Shown: positions 21,256 to 33,072, counted from the stretch's first letter. The stretch: DNA of 64,000 nt from Hemerocallis citrina (GCA_017893485.1 JACEHZ010000592.1:558001-622000), one strand, 5' to 3'. Made by a program: numbers and translations. Notes: generated by a model not told the origin, from the letters alone.

Positions 21256-21516
21256 AACGGCTGCTTAGTGGTGCGTCGAGGTGTTTGATTGCCGAGGGAT
21301 GGAGTTGTTTTGAAGAGTTCTTGTCTTGGGCCGTCGCCGTCCTCCGACCCAGTAGCTCGGTTGCTTAACCAAGCTGTTCGGTAGCTCGGCTACGCACACT
21401 GGTGGCCGGGCGATGAAGTTGAGCGATTTGAAGAGTCGTAACTCTTCATTTTGGCGTTTTGCCTTCTCTTAGTGGGCCTTTAAATGCCCAAGGAAGCCCA
21501 AACGTCGCTTTGGGAT

Positions 21517-21524
21517 TATAAATT
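21517..21524 (+). promoter_or_regulatory. TATA box of the antisense gene in element 2
   Basis: TATAAATT within GGGATTATAAATTCTCACTCC is followed by a CT-rich leader (CTCACTCCCCCACCCC) and lies about 220 bp before the ATG at 21742. Element 3 has an equivalent TATA box and leader upstream of its homologous ORF, which supports a real independent promoter. Confidence 0.7.
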
Positions 21525-21741
21525 CTCACTCCCCCACCCCAGAGCTCATTTCTCACTTTTCACTCCAAGTTTTCACTTTTACTCCCCTGTGTGCTCTGCT
21601 AGCGGCGATTTTAGCTCCAAGGCGGTTGCGTTAGCTGTCACGTGGGCCAGGCGATTTCCGGCAAGCTAATTCTGACCGTGAACGTCACTTCAAGGCTATG
21701 TCACATCAAGGTCAGTTTATTTGCCTTATCCTTTTTTAGAG

Positions 21742-23965
21742 ATGTCAAGAGTAGACTCGGGGAGTGAGGCCTCGTCCTCGGGCAATAGTGGCGCCGAGGA
21801 GAGGAGGCGAATGGAGATCCGAAGAAAGGGAAGGAGGTGGCCGGGTCGTCCGTGGCCGAGGTGAAGAAGAAGAAGAAGACACTGGGCCGATCTCCTATAG
21901 TTGAGGAGATCGTGGAGACCGAGAGGCGAGCCCCTGAGTCGAGCCGGTACCCCAGTGTACTGTCCGGCCATGCCGGAGTCAGGCAATACGAGGGCGACCT
22001 TATGAAGAAGGCGATTATAGGTCGGTCGGCAGTCTACGAGGAGAACAACCCGGTTCTGACCACCGAGGTGGACGAGATTGCGTCGGTATTATCCGAGAGG
22101 GACCTGCTCCGGATCAGAAAAGGGTTTGCCATCCCTCCGAAGTACAAGCTGATCCTCCCCGGCCCTGGGATGCGAGCGAACTCCAAACTATCGTCGTCGG
22201 ATATGTGTATGTTCGACTACGACTCGCTGAATGCCGGATTGCGCTTTCCTCTGCACCCTTTTGTGTTAGAGGTCCTCCAGTGGTACTGCCTGGCGCCGAC
22301 CCAGTTTATGCCGAACACCTGGCACCACGTGAATGCCTTCTTGCTGCAGTGCCGCAACGCCGAGGTCGAGCCAGACATGACGATCCTTCGGAGCATGTAC
22401 CGAATTCACCGGATGCACAAGACCAAGCATCGCTACTACCTGTCACCCCGGAAAGGCGTTAGGCTTATAGAGAATCCGGACTCGATAAAAGGTTGGAAGG
22501 AGAAATTATTTTTGTTGAGGGAGCCCTCGATGCTGAAGATTCCGACTCAGTGGAAAGTAGAGGTGCCGAAGTTTGCAAGGGTCGACCCGGTACTGACAGC
22601 GGCCGATGAGGAAGTGGCGGGGAAGATCATGGCTCTCCTAATGTTGAGCTGGAGGAAAATGACCGAGGAGGTGCTACACGGGTCGGGCCTTAGTCCGATT
22701 GAACTGAGTACGCTCCTGACATTTTGTAGTATTATTTTTTTTCTTCTAAGTTTCTTGCTCGTTTTTCTAACATGCTGTTTATTTTGTTGTTTGGAACAGA
22801 AGCGCCGAAGATAGATTTTCTGGGGATGATGAACGAACGAAGCAAGGTTGCCGATGGAAGGAAGAGGAAGAGGCTGAGCACGACAGCTTCGCCCGGCCGA
22901 CCTTCTAAGGCTCCTTCGGTAGTTGCTCCGCCTACTGCCGTTCCTGTGGCCACCTCACCAGTGGTGGTCGTCTCCGCCGACCCCTCGGCTCCTGCCGCGT
23001 CTGCCACGGCCGGTGGGGCCTTCAACGTTTCGGCGGCGCTGTCGCTCGAGGCTCCGCCCCTGACCATTCAGGCCGAGGAGATCCTGACCGAGCAGCATAA
23101 GAAGTTGTTCGTCCCCGACTGGCGAGTGAAGAACCATGACGGCTTCCTCGGGGACTCGCAGATGTGCATGCAGGCCGTCAAGCACTTAGCGACCCCGAAG
23201 GATCGAGCCGCACTAAAGGCGGGGACGACTGGCGATGACACCTACGAAGTCGCTCGGTCGCTTGTGTCGGTAAGCTTTGCATTCATTGTTTTTGAGAATT
23301 TCTTAAGTCTGCTGATCGACTTTTGCTTTGTTCTTACTCTCCTTTTTCTTCGGCAGGCCACCTGTCACTTCGGCCACCTCATCCAGGAGTTTGCCAAACA
23401 TGAGAGGGAATTGAAAGCCGCCAGTGATAAGGACAGGGCGGAGAAGGCAAGGGCGGTTCGGCAACTCGAGGCGGAGCAGTGACGTTCGGACGGCTTGGTG
23501 GTCCGAGTCGCCGACCTCGAAGCGGACCTGGAGCGAGCGAAGGGGTGGCTCGCTGAGGAGGTTGCCAAAGTCGCCAAGGTTGCCGAGGAGCTGGCGGCAT
23601 CGGCGAAGGCTCTGGCGAAGGCAAAGGCAGACAAGGACGCCGTGGCGGCGGTGATCAGGGCCGAAGTCGAGGCCGAGGCGAAGGCGCACATGGCCTCCAA
23701 CATGGAGAAGTCCTACGAGAGGGCGCTCGACCATGTCCAGGACTGCATCCCTGGCTTTCAGCGGGTCGGATACAGGCTGTGGCCCGGAGCTGTGGCAGAG
23801 GGTGAAGAGGAGGAAGGCAAAGAGGAGGAGGCGGGACAGTGGGACGAGGAAATGCCTGCCGACCCTGAGACCGTGGTGGTCGACCCCCAGGCCGGGGCGA
23901 CGAGAAATGAGGGGCCGTCTGGCGAGGTGCCTGTGGTCGAGCCGACGATGCAGGTGGACCCCTGA
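21742..23965 (+). pseudogene. Antisense ORF 1 of element 2 (putative gypsy-type transposase domain, PF04195-like)
   Basis: It starts MSRVDSGSEASSSGNS at 21742, the same start peptide as the ORF of element 3 at 45843. A frameshift follows between about 21790 and 21835. Then the exons 21837-22707, 22800-23269 and 23357-23965 join in phase (introns GTACGC..ACAG and GTAAGC..GCAG). The product has a Lys-rich N-terminus, a central domain of the plant retrotransposon PF04195 type (GLRFPLHPFV, NPDSIKGWKEKLF, about residues 100-290), an Ala/Pro/Val linker, a long coiled coil and an acidic tail. A TGA at 23480-23482 interrupts the coiled coil in frame, at a place where CGA would be natural. The function of these ORFs is unknown; they run opposite to gag-pol. 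Confidence 0.8.
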
Positions 23966-24125
23966 TCTCCTCATCTTCTGTAATTTTGTTTTTCCTTTTT
24001 TAGAATGTAACGCCTTTTTGCGGACTGGCCACCGCCTCTTCTTTTTGAATGAAAATCTTATTTCAAATTTGTCTAAGTGTTTGGCTCGGACTTTAGTCTT
24101 TCAATGTGATGTTCTCGTCTTTCAG

Positions 24126-24842
24126 ATCATCGAACATGCTCCAGATACCGCAGCAGCTCGGCATTGTGCAGAACTGTTTAAGCAGTCTCGCAAGGCTCGC
24201 CTCGAGAGCGAGATCGAGCTGATCCGGAGAGTGCTATTCAATGTGGAGAAGAAGAACAGCGAGCTGCTGGCCGAGGTACACCACTTGCGGATAGTCGAGG
24301 AGGAGCTCTCGACGAAGGAGGAAGAGCTGGCCTCGGCATTGGCCGAACGAGACGAGCTCGCGAAGAAGGTCGAGCAGTTGCAGAGGGTCACGGTCGACAA
24401 GAGCATCGAGGTGACCAATTTGCATCGCATTATATCCGATAGTGCTGAGCACCCGGGTTCGGCAAAGCTCCCTCGATTCAAGATTCTGGTTAAGGACGAC
24501 ACTTTGAAAAACAGGATCGTCAAGCTCGAGGAGGAAGAGGCTCGTCTGAAGCCTCAGCCAGTGAGGATTAACATCCGCAACACCTCGTGCACTCGCGAGG
24601 AGAGCGAGCAAGGGATCTCCTTTTACGAGCTAGCGACTCGTGCTCCCATCGTTGGTCGAACTGTGGCCGATGCCCAAAGCGGCGTAGCTGTTAGCTCGAG
24701 CAGGGCTTCAGTCGAAGCCACTATTAGAGTTAGTGGCAAAGAGGCATCCCAGTTCGTCGGCCTAGAGACGAGCTCGGAGATGAAGCGACGAAAACCCCGA
24801 GTGTCTCTGAATCGGAATGTCCCCATTCTGAGGAGGCGCTGA
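24126..24842 (+). CDS. Antisense ORF 2 of element 2 (coiled-coil protein, partial gene model)
   Basis: It begins after a clear acceptor (GTCTTTCAG, 24117-24125) and is open to the TGA at 24840-24842. About 238 residues: IIEHAPDTAAARHC, a Glu/Lys/Leu heptad coiled coil to about residue 150, then a Ser-rich basic tail ending RRKPRVSLNRNVPILRRR. It could be a last exon spliced from antisense ORF 1, replacing that ORF's own ending, or a separate gene whose first exon I cannot place. No family is recognised beyond coiled coil. A T-rich 3' region with AATGAAAT follows (24843-25000). Confidence 0.55.
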   Translation: MIEHAPDTAAARHCAELFKQSRKARLESEIELIRRVLFNVEKKNSELLAEVHHLRIVEEELSTKEEELASALAERDELAKKVEQLQRVTVDKSIEVTNLHRIISDSAEHPGSAKLPRFKILVKDDTLKNRIVKLEEEEARLKPQPVRINIRNTSCTREESEQGISFYELATRAPIVGRTVADAQSGVAVSSSRASVEATIRVSGKEASQFVGLETSSEMKRRKPRVSLNRNVPILRRR

Positions 24843-25084
24843 ACAAGTTGTAACTTCTTTTGATTTCTTGCATCGTCTTTGTTGTTGTATTCTTGCCTTG
24901 TAAATTTATCAAGTTGTTTTAATGAAATCGAAGTTCGTTTGCTCGTTGTTGCGCCGCAGTTGCCTTACTCTTGAAACGAACCATAAGAACCAGTAGTTAG
25001 CTTCTTCGAGCATTCTAAACATAGAACCCTTGCCTTAGCTGTAGAACTTTAGCTCTTGCTCGGGATATACCAAGGCGACCTTAC

Positions 25085-27160
25085 ACTTCGGTAGTACGCA
25101 TTTTGTGACGATCCAAAATGTGGAGGTCGGTTCCTCGGCCAGTCGGTTCGGGATACTGAGGGAGTGCAGTCAAGCCGAGCATGGGACTCCGAACTCACCG
25201 TTAGCACGTGGCTTAATCTGGACGGCCGATCACGATCATGGCACGAATCACGAGGCAGGAGGCTCGAGTTTTGAGAAAATGCTATCTTGTCGTTTTGTGG
25301 ATACGTGGCACGATCTGATCCGTTCATCATGTTCTAGTACGCATTTTGAGATGATCCAACGGTGGAATTGGTTCGGCAGAATTTTCCTCCATATGTGGAG
25401 GTCGGTTCCTCGTCCGCTCGGTTCGGGATACTGAGGGGGTGTAGTCGAGCCGAACGTTGGACTCCGAACCATCGTTGGAGTTGTTCAACGGTTGTGGGAG
25501 CAGTTCCGAATGGCGAACTACTTCTAGCTCGCTTAAGAGCGAGCTTGCGAAATAGAATCGAGCCAAATGTTGGACTCCGAACCACCGTTAGAGTTGTTCA
25601 ACGGTTGTGGGAGCAATTCCGAATGACGAACTACTTCTAGCTCGCTTAAGAGCGAGCTTGCAAAGTAGAATCGAGCCAAGTGTTGGACTCCGAACCATCG
25701 TTAGAGTTGTTCAACGGTTGTGGGAGCAATTCCGAATGGCGAACTACTTCTAGCTCGCTTAAGAGCGAGCTTGCGAAGTAGAATCGAGCCAAGTGTTGGA
25801 CTCCGAACCATCGTTAGAGTTTTTCAACGGTTGTGGGAGCAATTCCGAATGGCGAACTACTTCTAGCTCGCTTAAGAGCGAGCTTGCGAAGTAGAATCGA
25901 GCCAAGTGTTGGACTCCGAACCATCGTTAGAGTTGTTCAACGGTTGTGGGAGCAATTTCGAATGGCGAACTACTTCTAGCTCGCTTAAGAGCGAGCTTGC
26001 GAAGTAGAATCGAGCCAAGAATTGGACCCCGAACCATCATTAGCACGTGGCTCAATCTGGACGGTCGATCACGATCATGGCACGAATCACGAGGCGGGAG
26101 GCTCGAGTTTCGAGAAAATGCTATCTTGTCATTTTGTGGATACGTGGCACGATCTGATCCGTTCATCATGTTCTAGTACGCATTTTGAGATGATCCAACG
26201 GTGGAATTGGTTCGGCGGAATTTTCCTCCATATGTGGAGGTCGGTTCCTCGTCCGCTCGGTTCGGGATACTGAGGGGGTGCAGTCGAGCCGAGCATAGGA
26301 CTCCGAACTCGCCGTTAGCACGTGGCTCAATCTGGATGGCCGATCACGATCATGGCACGAATCACGAGGCGGTAGGCTCGAGTTTCGAGAAAATGCTATC
26401 TTGTCATTTTGTGGATACGTGGCACGATCTGATCCGTTCATCATGTTCTAGTACGCATTTTGAGACGATCCAACGGTGGAATTGGTTCGGCAGAATTTTC
26501 CTCCATATGTGGAGGTCGGTTCCTCGTCCGCTCGGTTCGGGATACTGAGGGGGTGCAGTCGAGCCGAACGTTGGACTCCGAACCATCGTTGGAGTTGTTC
26601 AACGGTTGTGGGAGCAGTTCCAAATGGCAAACTACTTCTAGCTCGCTTAAGAACGAGCTTGCGAAGTAGAATCGAGCCAAGTGTTGGACTCCGAACCATC
26701 ATTAGAGTTGTTCAACGGTTGTGGGAGCAATTCCGAATGGCGAACTACTTCTAGCTCGCTTAAGAGCGAGCTTGTGAAGTAGAATCGAGCCAAGTGTTGG
26801 ACTCCGAACCATCGTTAGATTTGTTCAACGGTTGTGGGAGCAATTTCGAATGGCGAACTACTTCTAGCTTGCTTAAGAGCGAGCTTGCGAAGTAGAATCG
26901 AGCCAAGTGTTGGACTCCGAACCATCGTTAGAGTTGTTCAACGGTTGTGGGAGCAATTCCGAATGGCGAACTACTTCTAGCTCGCTTAAGAGCGAGCTTG
27001 CGAAGTAGAATCGAGCTAAGTATTGGACTCCGAACCATCGTTAGAGTTTTTCAACGGTTGTGGGAGCAATTCCGAATGGCGAACTACTTCTAGCTCGCTT
27101 AAGAGCGAGCTTGCGAAGTAGAATCGAGCCAAGTATTGGACTCCGAACCATCGTGAGGGT
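25085..27160. repeat. Compound tandem array of element 2 (113-bp units and longer units)
   Basis: The 113-bp units start GTTGGACTCCGAACC at 25456, 25569, 25682, 25795 and 25908, and again at 26570, 26683, 26796, 26909, 27022 and 27135, every step exactly 113. Each unit contains the perfect hairpin AGCTCGCTTAAGAGCGAGCT (8-bp stem, TAAG loop), with occasional mutations. The two clusters are separated and preceded by longer units (25085-25455, 26021-26290, 26290-26570) that share words with the 255-bp array (CCATATGTGGAGGTCGGT, GGCACGATCTGATCCGTTCATC). Confidence 0.95.
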
Positions 27161-27327
27161 GAAGAGCAAAGAGCAGAGAGATATTTGCACAAGTAAAATA
27201 TGAAAAAACTTTCTTTATTGAAGACTACTAGTCGGCCGCTTCTGAGTTGCGAGCCGTTATTACATATGAGAAATAAAAATGGAAGATACAGGGGATAGGA
27301 GAGGAACGGTTCGACATCCCGGAATAC

Positions 27328-28455
27328 TTAGAGAGGTGCCGGGACACTTTCTTGGTATTTCAAAAGATGGTCGGTATTCCAGGTCCTAGGGATTTCTCTG
27401 CCTTCGAGGTCTTCGAGACGATAAGCTCCAGGCCGAACTACTTTCGTGATCTTATAGGGTCCCTCCCAATTTGGAGCTAGCTTACTCTTCTGACTAGGGA
27501 AGGAGACAGCTAGATTTCTGAGGACTAGGTCCCCTTCTTTGAGATCGGTAGGTCGGACCTTCTTATTGTATGCCAACTCGATCCTCCTCCGATAGCTCTG
27601 TTGGCGGATTGATGATCTTTCCCTTAGCTCGTCTATCAGGTCTAAGCTTGCCCGAAGGTCTCTGGCGTTCTGTTCTTCGTTGTAGGCTGCAAGGCGAGGA
27701 GAAGGTATTCCGACTTCAAGAGGAATCACAGCCTCGGACCCATAGGTGAGGTTAAATGGGGACTCTCCTGTGGGGGTCCGTTTCATGGTGCGGTAGTTCC
27801 ACAGCACGTTGGGGAGCTGATCGACCCATAAACCTTTAGAGCACTTATTCAACCCCTTCTTAATACCAGAGAGAATCTGCCGGTTATCATTTTCCACTTG
27901 GCCATTCGACTGTGGATCGGAGATGGAGGAGAAATGCTGCTGGATGGCGAGGTCTCCACACAGAGCTCGGAACGCAGCCCCAGTAAATTGGGTTCCATTG
28001 TCTGTTGTGAGGACTCGGGGGACACCGAATCGGCAGATGACGTTCTTCCAGAAGAACTGAAGCACCTTGTTCTCTGTGATCGTTGACAGGGGCTCGGTCT
28101 CTATCCACTTCGAGAAATAGTCGATCACCACGACTAAGAACTTGAACTGGCCCGGAGCTGGAGGGAACGGCCCTAGTAAATCCATCCCCCACATAGAGAA
28201 GGGGATAGGACTTGATAGGGAGGTGAGCTGAGCTTGTGGGAGGTGACGAATGTTTGAATAATTCTGACAAGAGTCGCACTGCCGAACGTGTCGCTCGGCG
28301 TCTTGGAGGAGAGTAGGCCAGAAGTAACCGTAATTCAATATCTTCTGAGCTAGGGACCTGGACCCTGAATGTGCCCCGCCGATGCCTTCATGGAGCTCCT
28401 GTAAGGCGTAGTCGGCTTGTTCCGGAGAGAGGCACCTCAAGTAGGGCCTGCCGTC
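27328..28455 (-). pseudogene. Integrase domain of element 2 pol
   Basis: This 375-residue stretch joins retroviral-type DNA into chromosomes. It has the HHCC zinc finger (HEGIGGAH then CDSC, about residues 30-75). The DDE core has D in SMWGMDLLG, D in LTTDNGTQF and E in NGQVENDNR. A C-terminal DNA-binding region follows (DLVLRNLAVSFP...GPYKITKVVRPGAYRLED). It ends at the TAG/TGA region near 27328. A stop at 28456-28458 (between SFS and VDGRPYL) separates it from RNase H, so no full polyprotein can form. Lineage features fit Tat; no chromodomain is present. Confidence 0.9.
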
Positions 28456-28458
28456 CAC

Positions 28459-29476
28459 CTACGAAAAGGAGCGTTTGTACAAGATCCCCTCGACTAGGGT
28501 GTACCGCTCTGCTCTGGTTCTTATTCGGTGAGCTTCCTTAGGGTCTTCAGGGAGGAGCCCGTCCCTTAAGAATTCCACCAAAGGTTTCATCCAGTTATCT
28601 TGCAGTAGGACCGGCAGCGACTCCATCAAGTCGAGAGTTTCGTCTTCTATACTTGATTTCAAGAGAACCTCGATCACGACGGTCTGCTCAAGACCTTGGA
28701 GGGAGGAGGAGGCTAGCTTGGAAAGAGCGTCATCTAGGGAATTCTCTTCTCGGGGGATCCGCTAGATGAGCGCTTCTTCGAATCGGGCCATGAGAGCTTG
28801 GACTTTAGCGAGATACTTTGCCATCCGATCATCTCGTGCTTCGTACTCGCCCAAGACTTGGTTTACCACCAGTTGAGAGTCACTAAAGACTCGGAGGCGC
28901 TGTGCCCCTGCCCTTCAGGCCATTCCGAGACCGATGATTAGTGCCTCATACTCCGCTTCGTTGTTTGAGGCCTTGAAGTTGATACGGAGGGCGTACTGGA
29001 GGACGAAATCATCTGGGCCTGCCAGAATGATCTCGGCTCCGCTCCCCTCGTTGCAAGAGGAACCGTCCACAAAAACCGACCAGATAGGAGGTTCGTTCGT
29101 CGCCTGGCTGACCTCGGGAATGGTGCTCTCGACGATGAATTCTGCTAAGGCTTGAGCCTTGATCGCAGTCCGAGGCTGGTATGAGATGTCGTGCTGGCTT
29201 AGCTCGATGGACCATTCATGAGGCGGTCGGAGGTCTCAGGTTTGTGGAGGACCTGCTTCAGCGGTTGGTCGGTAAGGACGACCACCGAATGAGACTGGAA
29301 GTAGGGGCGAAGCTTTCTCGCTGCCATGATCAGGGCGTACGCCATCTTTTCTATCTTTGGGTAGCGGAGCTCGGCATCCCGAAGTACTTACTCACATAGT
29401 AGATGGGCTTTTGAGCCCGATCTTCCTCCCTCACCAAAATGGCGCTAAGGGTCTGCTCGGAAGCAGCCAAGTAGAG
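28459..29476 (-). pseudogene. RNase H and connecting region of element 2 pol, multiply interrupted
   Basis: Recognisable pieces are NFKASNNEAEYEALIIGLGMA (RNase H core with the catalytic Glu), RVFSDSQLVVNQVLGEYEARD (catalytic Asp) and EERNSLDDALSKLAS-like sequence. In-frame stops lie near 28919 and 28763 and at the 29477 border (a TAA in the GETL-LYLAAS join). A frame change occurs around 29200-29400. Most lesions look like point mutations of C to T type. Confidence 0.8.
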
Positions 29477-31522
29477 TTATAGGGTTTCGCCTGGAACGGG
29501 CTTGCTGAGTAGAGGAGGGTTGACGAGATAGGCCTTCAGCTGGTCGAACGACTCCTGCTGCTGCTGACCCCATTCGAAACCTTTAGCCCCCCTGAGGGCC
29601 TTGAAGAAGGGGAGGCACTTCTCCCCGGACTTCGAGAGGAAACGCCCTATAGTGGCTAGGCGGCATGTTAACCTCTGAACTTCCTTAACGTTCTTGGGAG
29701 GGGCCATGTCTAATATGGCCTTGATTTTCTCAGGATTAGCTTCGATTCCTCGTTGGCTGACCATGAAGTCGAGGAACTTTCCTGACGAGACTCCGAACGC
29801 ACACTTGTTCGGATTGAGCCTCATGTTGTGCTTTCTCAGTACATTGAATGTCTCCTGTAGGTCGGCCACATGATCGGCCCCTCGGATGCTTTTTACAAGC
29901 ATGTCGTTGACATACACTTCCATATTACGACCTATCTGGCTCTGAAAGACTTTGTTAACAAGGTGCTGGTAAGTGGCACTAGCGTTCTTCAATCCGAACG
30001 ACATCACCCTATAACAGTAGAGGCCCTGGTCGGTAATAAAGGAAGTCTTCGGGATGTCCGGGGGAAATATTCGAATTTGGTTGTAGCCGGAGAAAGCGTC
30101 CATGAAGCTGAGGAGCCCATGGCCCGAAGTGGCGTCGATGAGGGTGTCGATGCTCGGAAGAGGGAACGGGTCTTTGGGACACGCCTTGTTCAGATCAGTG
30201 AAGTCGATACATATCCTCCAGGTTCCATTTGACTTCTTTACCATGACCACATTGGAAAGCCATTCTGGGTAGTTAACCTCCTGTATAAACCGAGCCCTTA
30301 GAAGCTTGTCTACCTCTTCTTTGATGGCTTGCTGTCGCTCGGGAGCGAACTTGTGCCTCTTCTGTTGGACCGGTTTGGACCCCGGTTCAACGCTGAGGTG
30401 GTGGACCAAAGGCTCCTCAGAGATTCCCGGCATGTCGACGGCGGACCAAGCAAAAAGGTCGCGGTTCCGTCGAATGCACTGCACTATTTCGGAGCATAGG
30501 GCAGACGGGAGGGTCTTGCTAATGAAGAACTTTCGGCTCGGGTCCTCCTCCGAGAATAGCACCTCCTCCAATTCGTCCACCGGCTCGGACGTTGGTCGAA
30601 CGCTCTCCTGGGGGATCTCTAAAGTTTCGAGGGAGAGGACCGGACCTCCGGTGGAAGTCATGTAGCACTTCCGGGCCATCTCTTGGTTGCCCTTGACCTC
30701 CCCCACTCCTGCCCGGGTAGGGAATTTCATCTTGAGGTGGTATGCCGAAGGAACGGCTTCGAGGGCAGCTAGGTCGGGCCGGCCCAGGATGACGTTGTAT
30801 GTAGTTGGGACATCAATGACCATAAAGTCCATCGGCTCCGTCCGGGTGGTAGGAGTTTTGCCAGCAGTTACGTCGAGGGTGATTACCCCTTCGATAGTTA
30901 CTGGCACTCCCGTGAACCCGTGGAGAGTGTAGCCGGCCGATTTGAGACGATCCCGAGATAGCTGAAGACCTTGGAAGGCTGAGAGGAAGAGGATGTTCAC
31001 GGAGCTTCCGTTGTCTACTAGGATCCTCTGCACTTTGAAGTTTGCCATACGACGGTCGATAACAAGTGCGTCACAATAGGGAGTCCTAACCCCCTCGAGA
31101 TCTTCATCTGAGAATGTGACTGGGACACCGAGGCCTTTGGGGGGAGGGGCGCCGTGAACCGAATTGACCTCTTGGATGAACGCTTTTCGAGAGGAGTTGG
31201 AAGAGCCTCCCATGGGGCCTCCATGGATAAGATGCAGAATGCACTCCTCCTCAAAATCGGGGGTTTCATCGCGTCGCTCGGAACGCTTGTTAGCCCCCCG
31301 AGGTGGAGGAGTGGAGCGATCGGTTCGATCGTTTGTTCTCACAAATTTGGCCAACTGCCCCCTCTGGATGAGGGCCTCTATCTCGTTCTTCAGCGCCCGA
31401 CATTCGTTGGTATCGTGGCCATGATCTCGGTGGTAGCGGCACCACTTGTCCTTGTTCCTCTTCTTGGATGGGGTGTTCATCCTCGGAGCAGGAGGTATGA
31501 TCCCTTCCTTCTCAACTTCCAT
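29477..31522 (-). pseudogene. Gag knuckle, protease and reverse transcriptase of element 2
   Basis: 681 open residues. The N-terminal part is still gag: the zinc-knuckle-like CRYHRDHGHDTNECRALKNEI. The aspartic protease follows (ILVDNGSSVNILF, about residue 165), then RT (YPEWLSNVVMVKKSNGTWRICIDFTDLNKACPKD from about residue 410). The first catalytic Asp is present in FMDAFSGYNQI. The active-site loop reads YVNDMLVKS where the family has YVDDMLVKS, so one of the two metal-binding Asp is replaced by Asn. This frame overlaps the gag frame by a shift at about 31522-31540 and ends in a premature TAA. Confidence 0.9.
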
Positions 31523-33072
31523 TAGAATGGTGGAACATTGGTAGTGAGAGGAGTAAATTTCTCAAACCTGGGGGGAGGGCGGCGCTGACCGGTATTATCC
31601 TTCTGAAGCTTCTTGGCCCCTTCTTCTTCAGTTGTCTTTCTTTTTGTCCCGGAAGTGGATCCTCCAAAGCCTGGGAGATATTCGGCTTCCTCAGCCCGAA
31701 TATACTTATCGCACCTAAGGAGGAGGTTGGCAAAGTTATGCGGGGGCTTTTTAGCAAGGGACGAACGAAGGTTAGAATTGAGGACGTTGGATTGGAATGC
31801 GACGGTTGCCACTGATTGGTCGAGGGAGGCGATGGATCTGACCTCTACAGTAAACCTCCTCACATAGTCCCTTAACTTTTCTCCCCTCTCTTGACGGAGG
31901 TGGAGCAACGAGATGCTGGTCTTCCCCGTGCGTCTGCTACTGACGAAGTGGGTTATGAAGAGGGTTTCGAACTGCTCGAAAGAGAAAATGGAAGACAGGG
32001 CGAGGCGGGAGTACCATTCCCGAGCCGAACCCTTAAGAGTGGTGGGGAAGGTTTTGCAAAGCAAGGCATCGGAAGCTTGGTGGATAAGCATAAGGGTCTT
32101 GAAGCTTTCGATGTGGTCAACGGGGTCCGACTCCCACGAGTAAGTTTCAAACTGCGGAGGCTTGAAACCCCTTGGGATAGGAGCCTCCATGATGGTCCGA
32201 GAGAAGGGAGGTCTGCTAGGGCAGACGGTTCTTCCTCTCGACTCTTCCTCCTTGTCAATCCGGCCGATGCGGCTCTCCATCTCGTGGAGACGGCGGTAGA
32301 GAGCATCGTCCCTCCGGTGATAGTCAAACGAGCCTCTAGACTCGTCTTCATAGGAAGGGGAGCGGGGACTACGGCGACGGTAGTCCTGGGAGCGGCGAGG
32401 ACTGGGATTATGTTGGTGGTGACTAGGAGCTGGAGAAGGAGTTAAGGACCGATGGCGAGGACTTGGGACCCGTGGGGGCATAGGAACCCTCTGGGCATTA
32501 TTGTTGTTGGGCCGGAGGTTGAGAGCTTGCAACACCGTTGCTTGAAATTGCTGGAACTCGGCACGAGTGATGGGTGCCTGATCGTTCCTCGGATGTTGTC
32601 GAGTGGTAGGGGAATGGGGTCTTCTCCTGTGATGCTCGGGGGACTCCCTCCGCCCCCTTCGGCGGTGAGGAGATCGCTCATCTGGACATTGTTGGCGGGA
32701 GGCTCTCTCTCGGGCCCGCTTTTCATCCAGACGGTAGCGAAGATCCTCATCCTTCTGCCGATTGAGGATGGTGTTGCGAAGGTCAGAAACTCGAGGATTG
32801 TGGGAGGCCATAGAATCTAAAGAGGCATTGTAGATGGAGACGTGGTCCGGATGGAGAGGTTGTTTCTACGGGTTGGGACGCGAGACCCCTGCACCGGCAT
32901 TTTGAGGACCGGGGGGACCATTAGGAGGTTGTTGATTTTGAAGAGGAGGCGGGTCCTCGGCTTGAGGCAGAAGTTGCCCCTGCTGCTGAGCGAGTTGGAT
33001 GGGGACTTCCTGTTGCTGATCGGGGTTGGATCCACGGTTGGACCCCCTAGATCTTACCTTTCTAGGCGGCAT
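31522..33072 (-). pseudogene. Gag of element 2
   Basis: The probable start is MPPRKVRSRGSNRGSN at 33072, Gln/Pro-rich. An in-frame TAG at 32866-32868 interrupts it. After about residue 87 the open part (MASHNPRVSDLRNTILNRQ) is Arg-rich, followed by the Retrotrans_gag domain (YSWESDPVDHIESFKTLMLIHQASDALLCKTFPTTLKGSAREWYSRL, then HFVSSRRTGKTSISLL and ERGEKLRDYVRRFTVE). Gag forms the virus-like particle and binds element RNA. The frame ends FTPLTTNVPPF and homology continues in another frame (see the pol entry), so a small indel separates gag from pol. Confidence 0.9.

Noticed and set aside
22955..23974. Minus-strand His/Arg/Pro-rich frames opposite the antisense ORF
   Set aside because: Shadows of the plus-strand coding sequence; codon pattern and splice sites favour plus.
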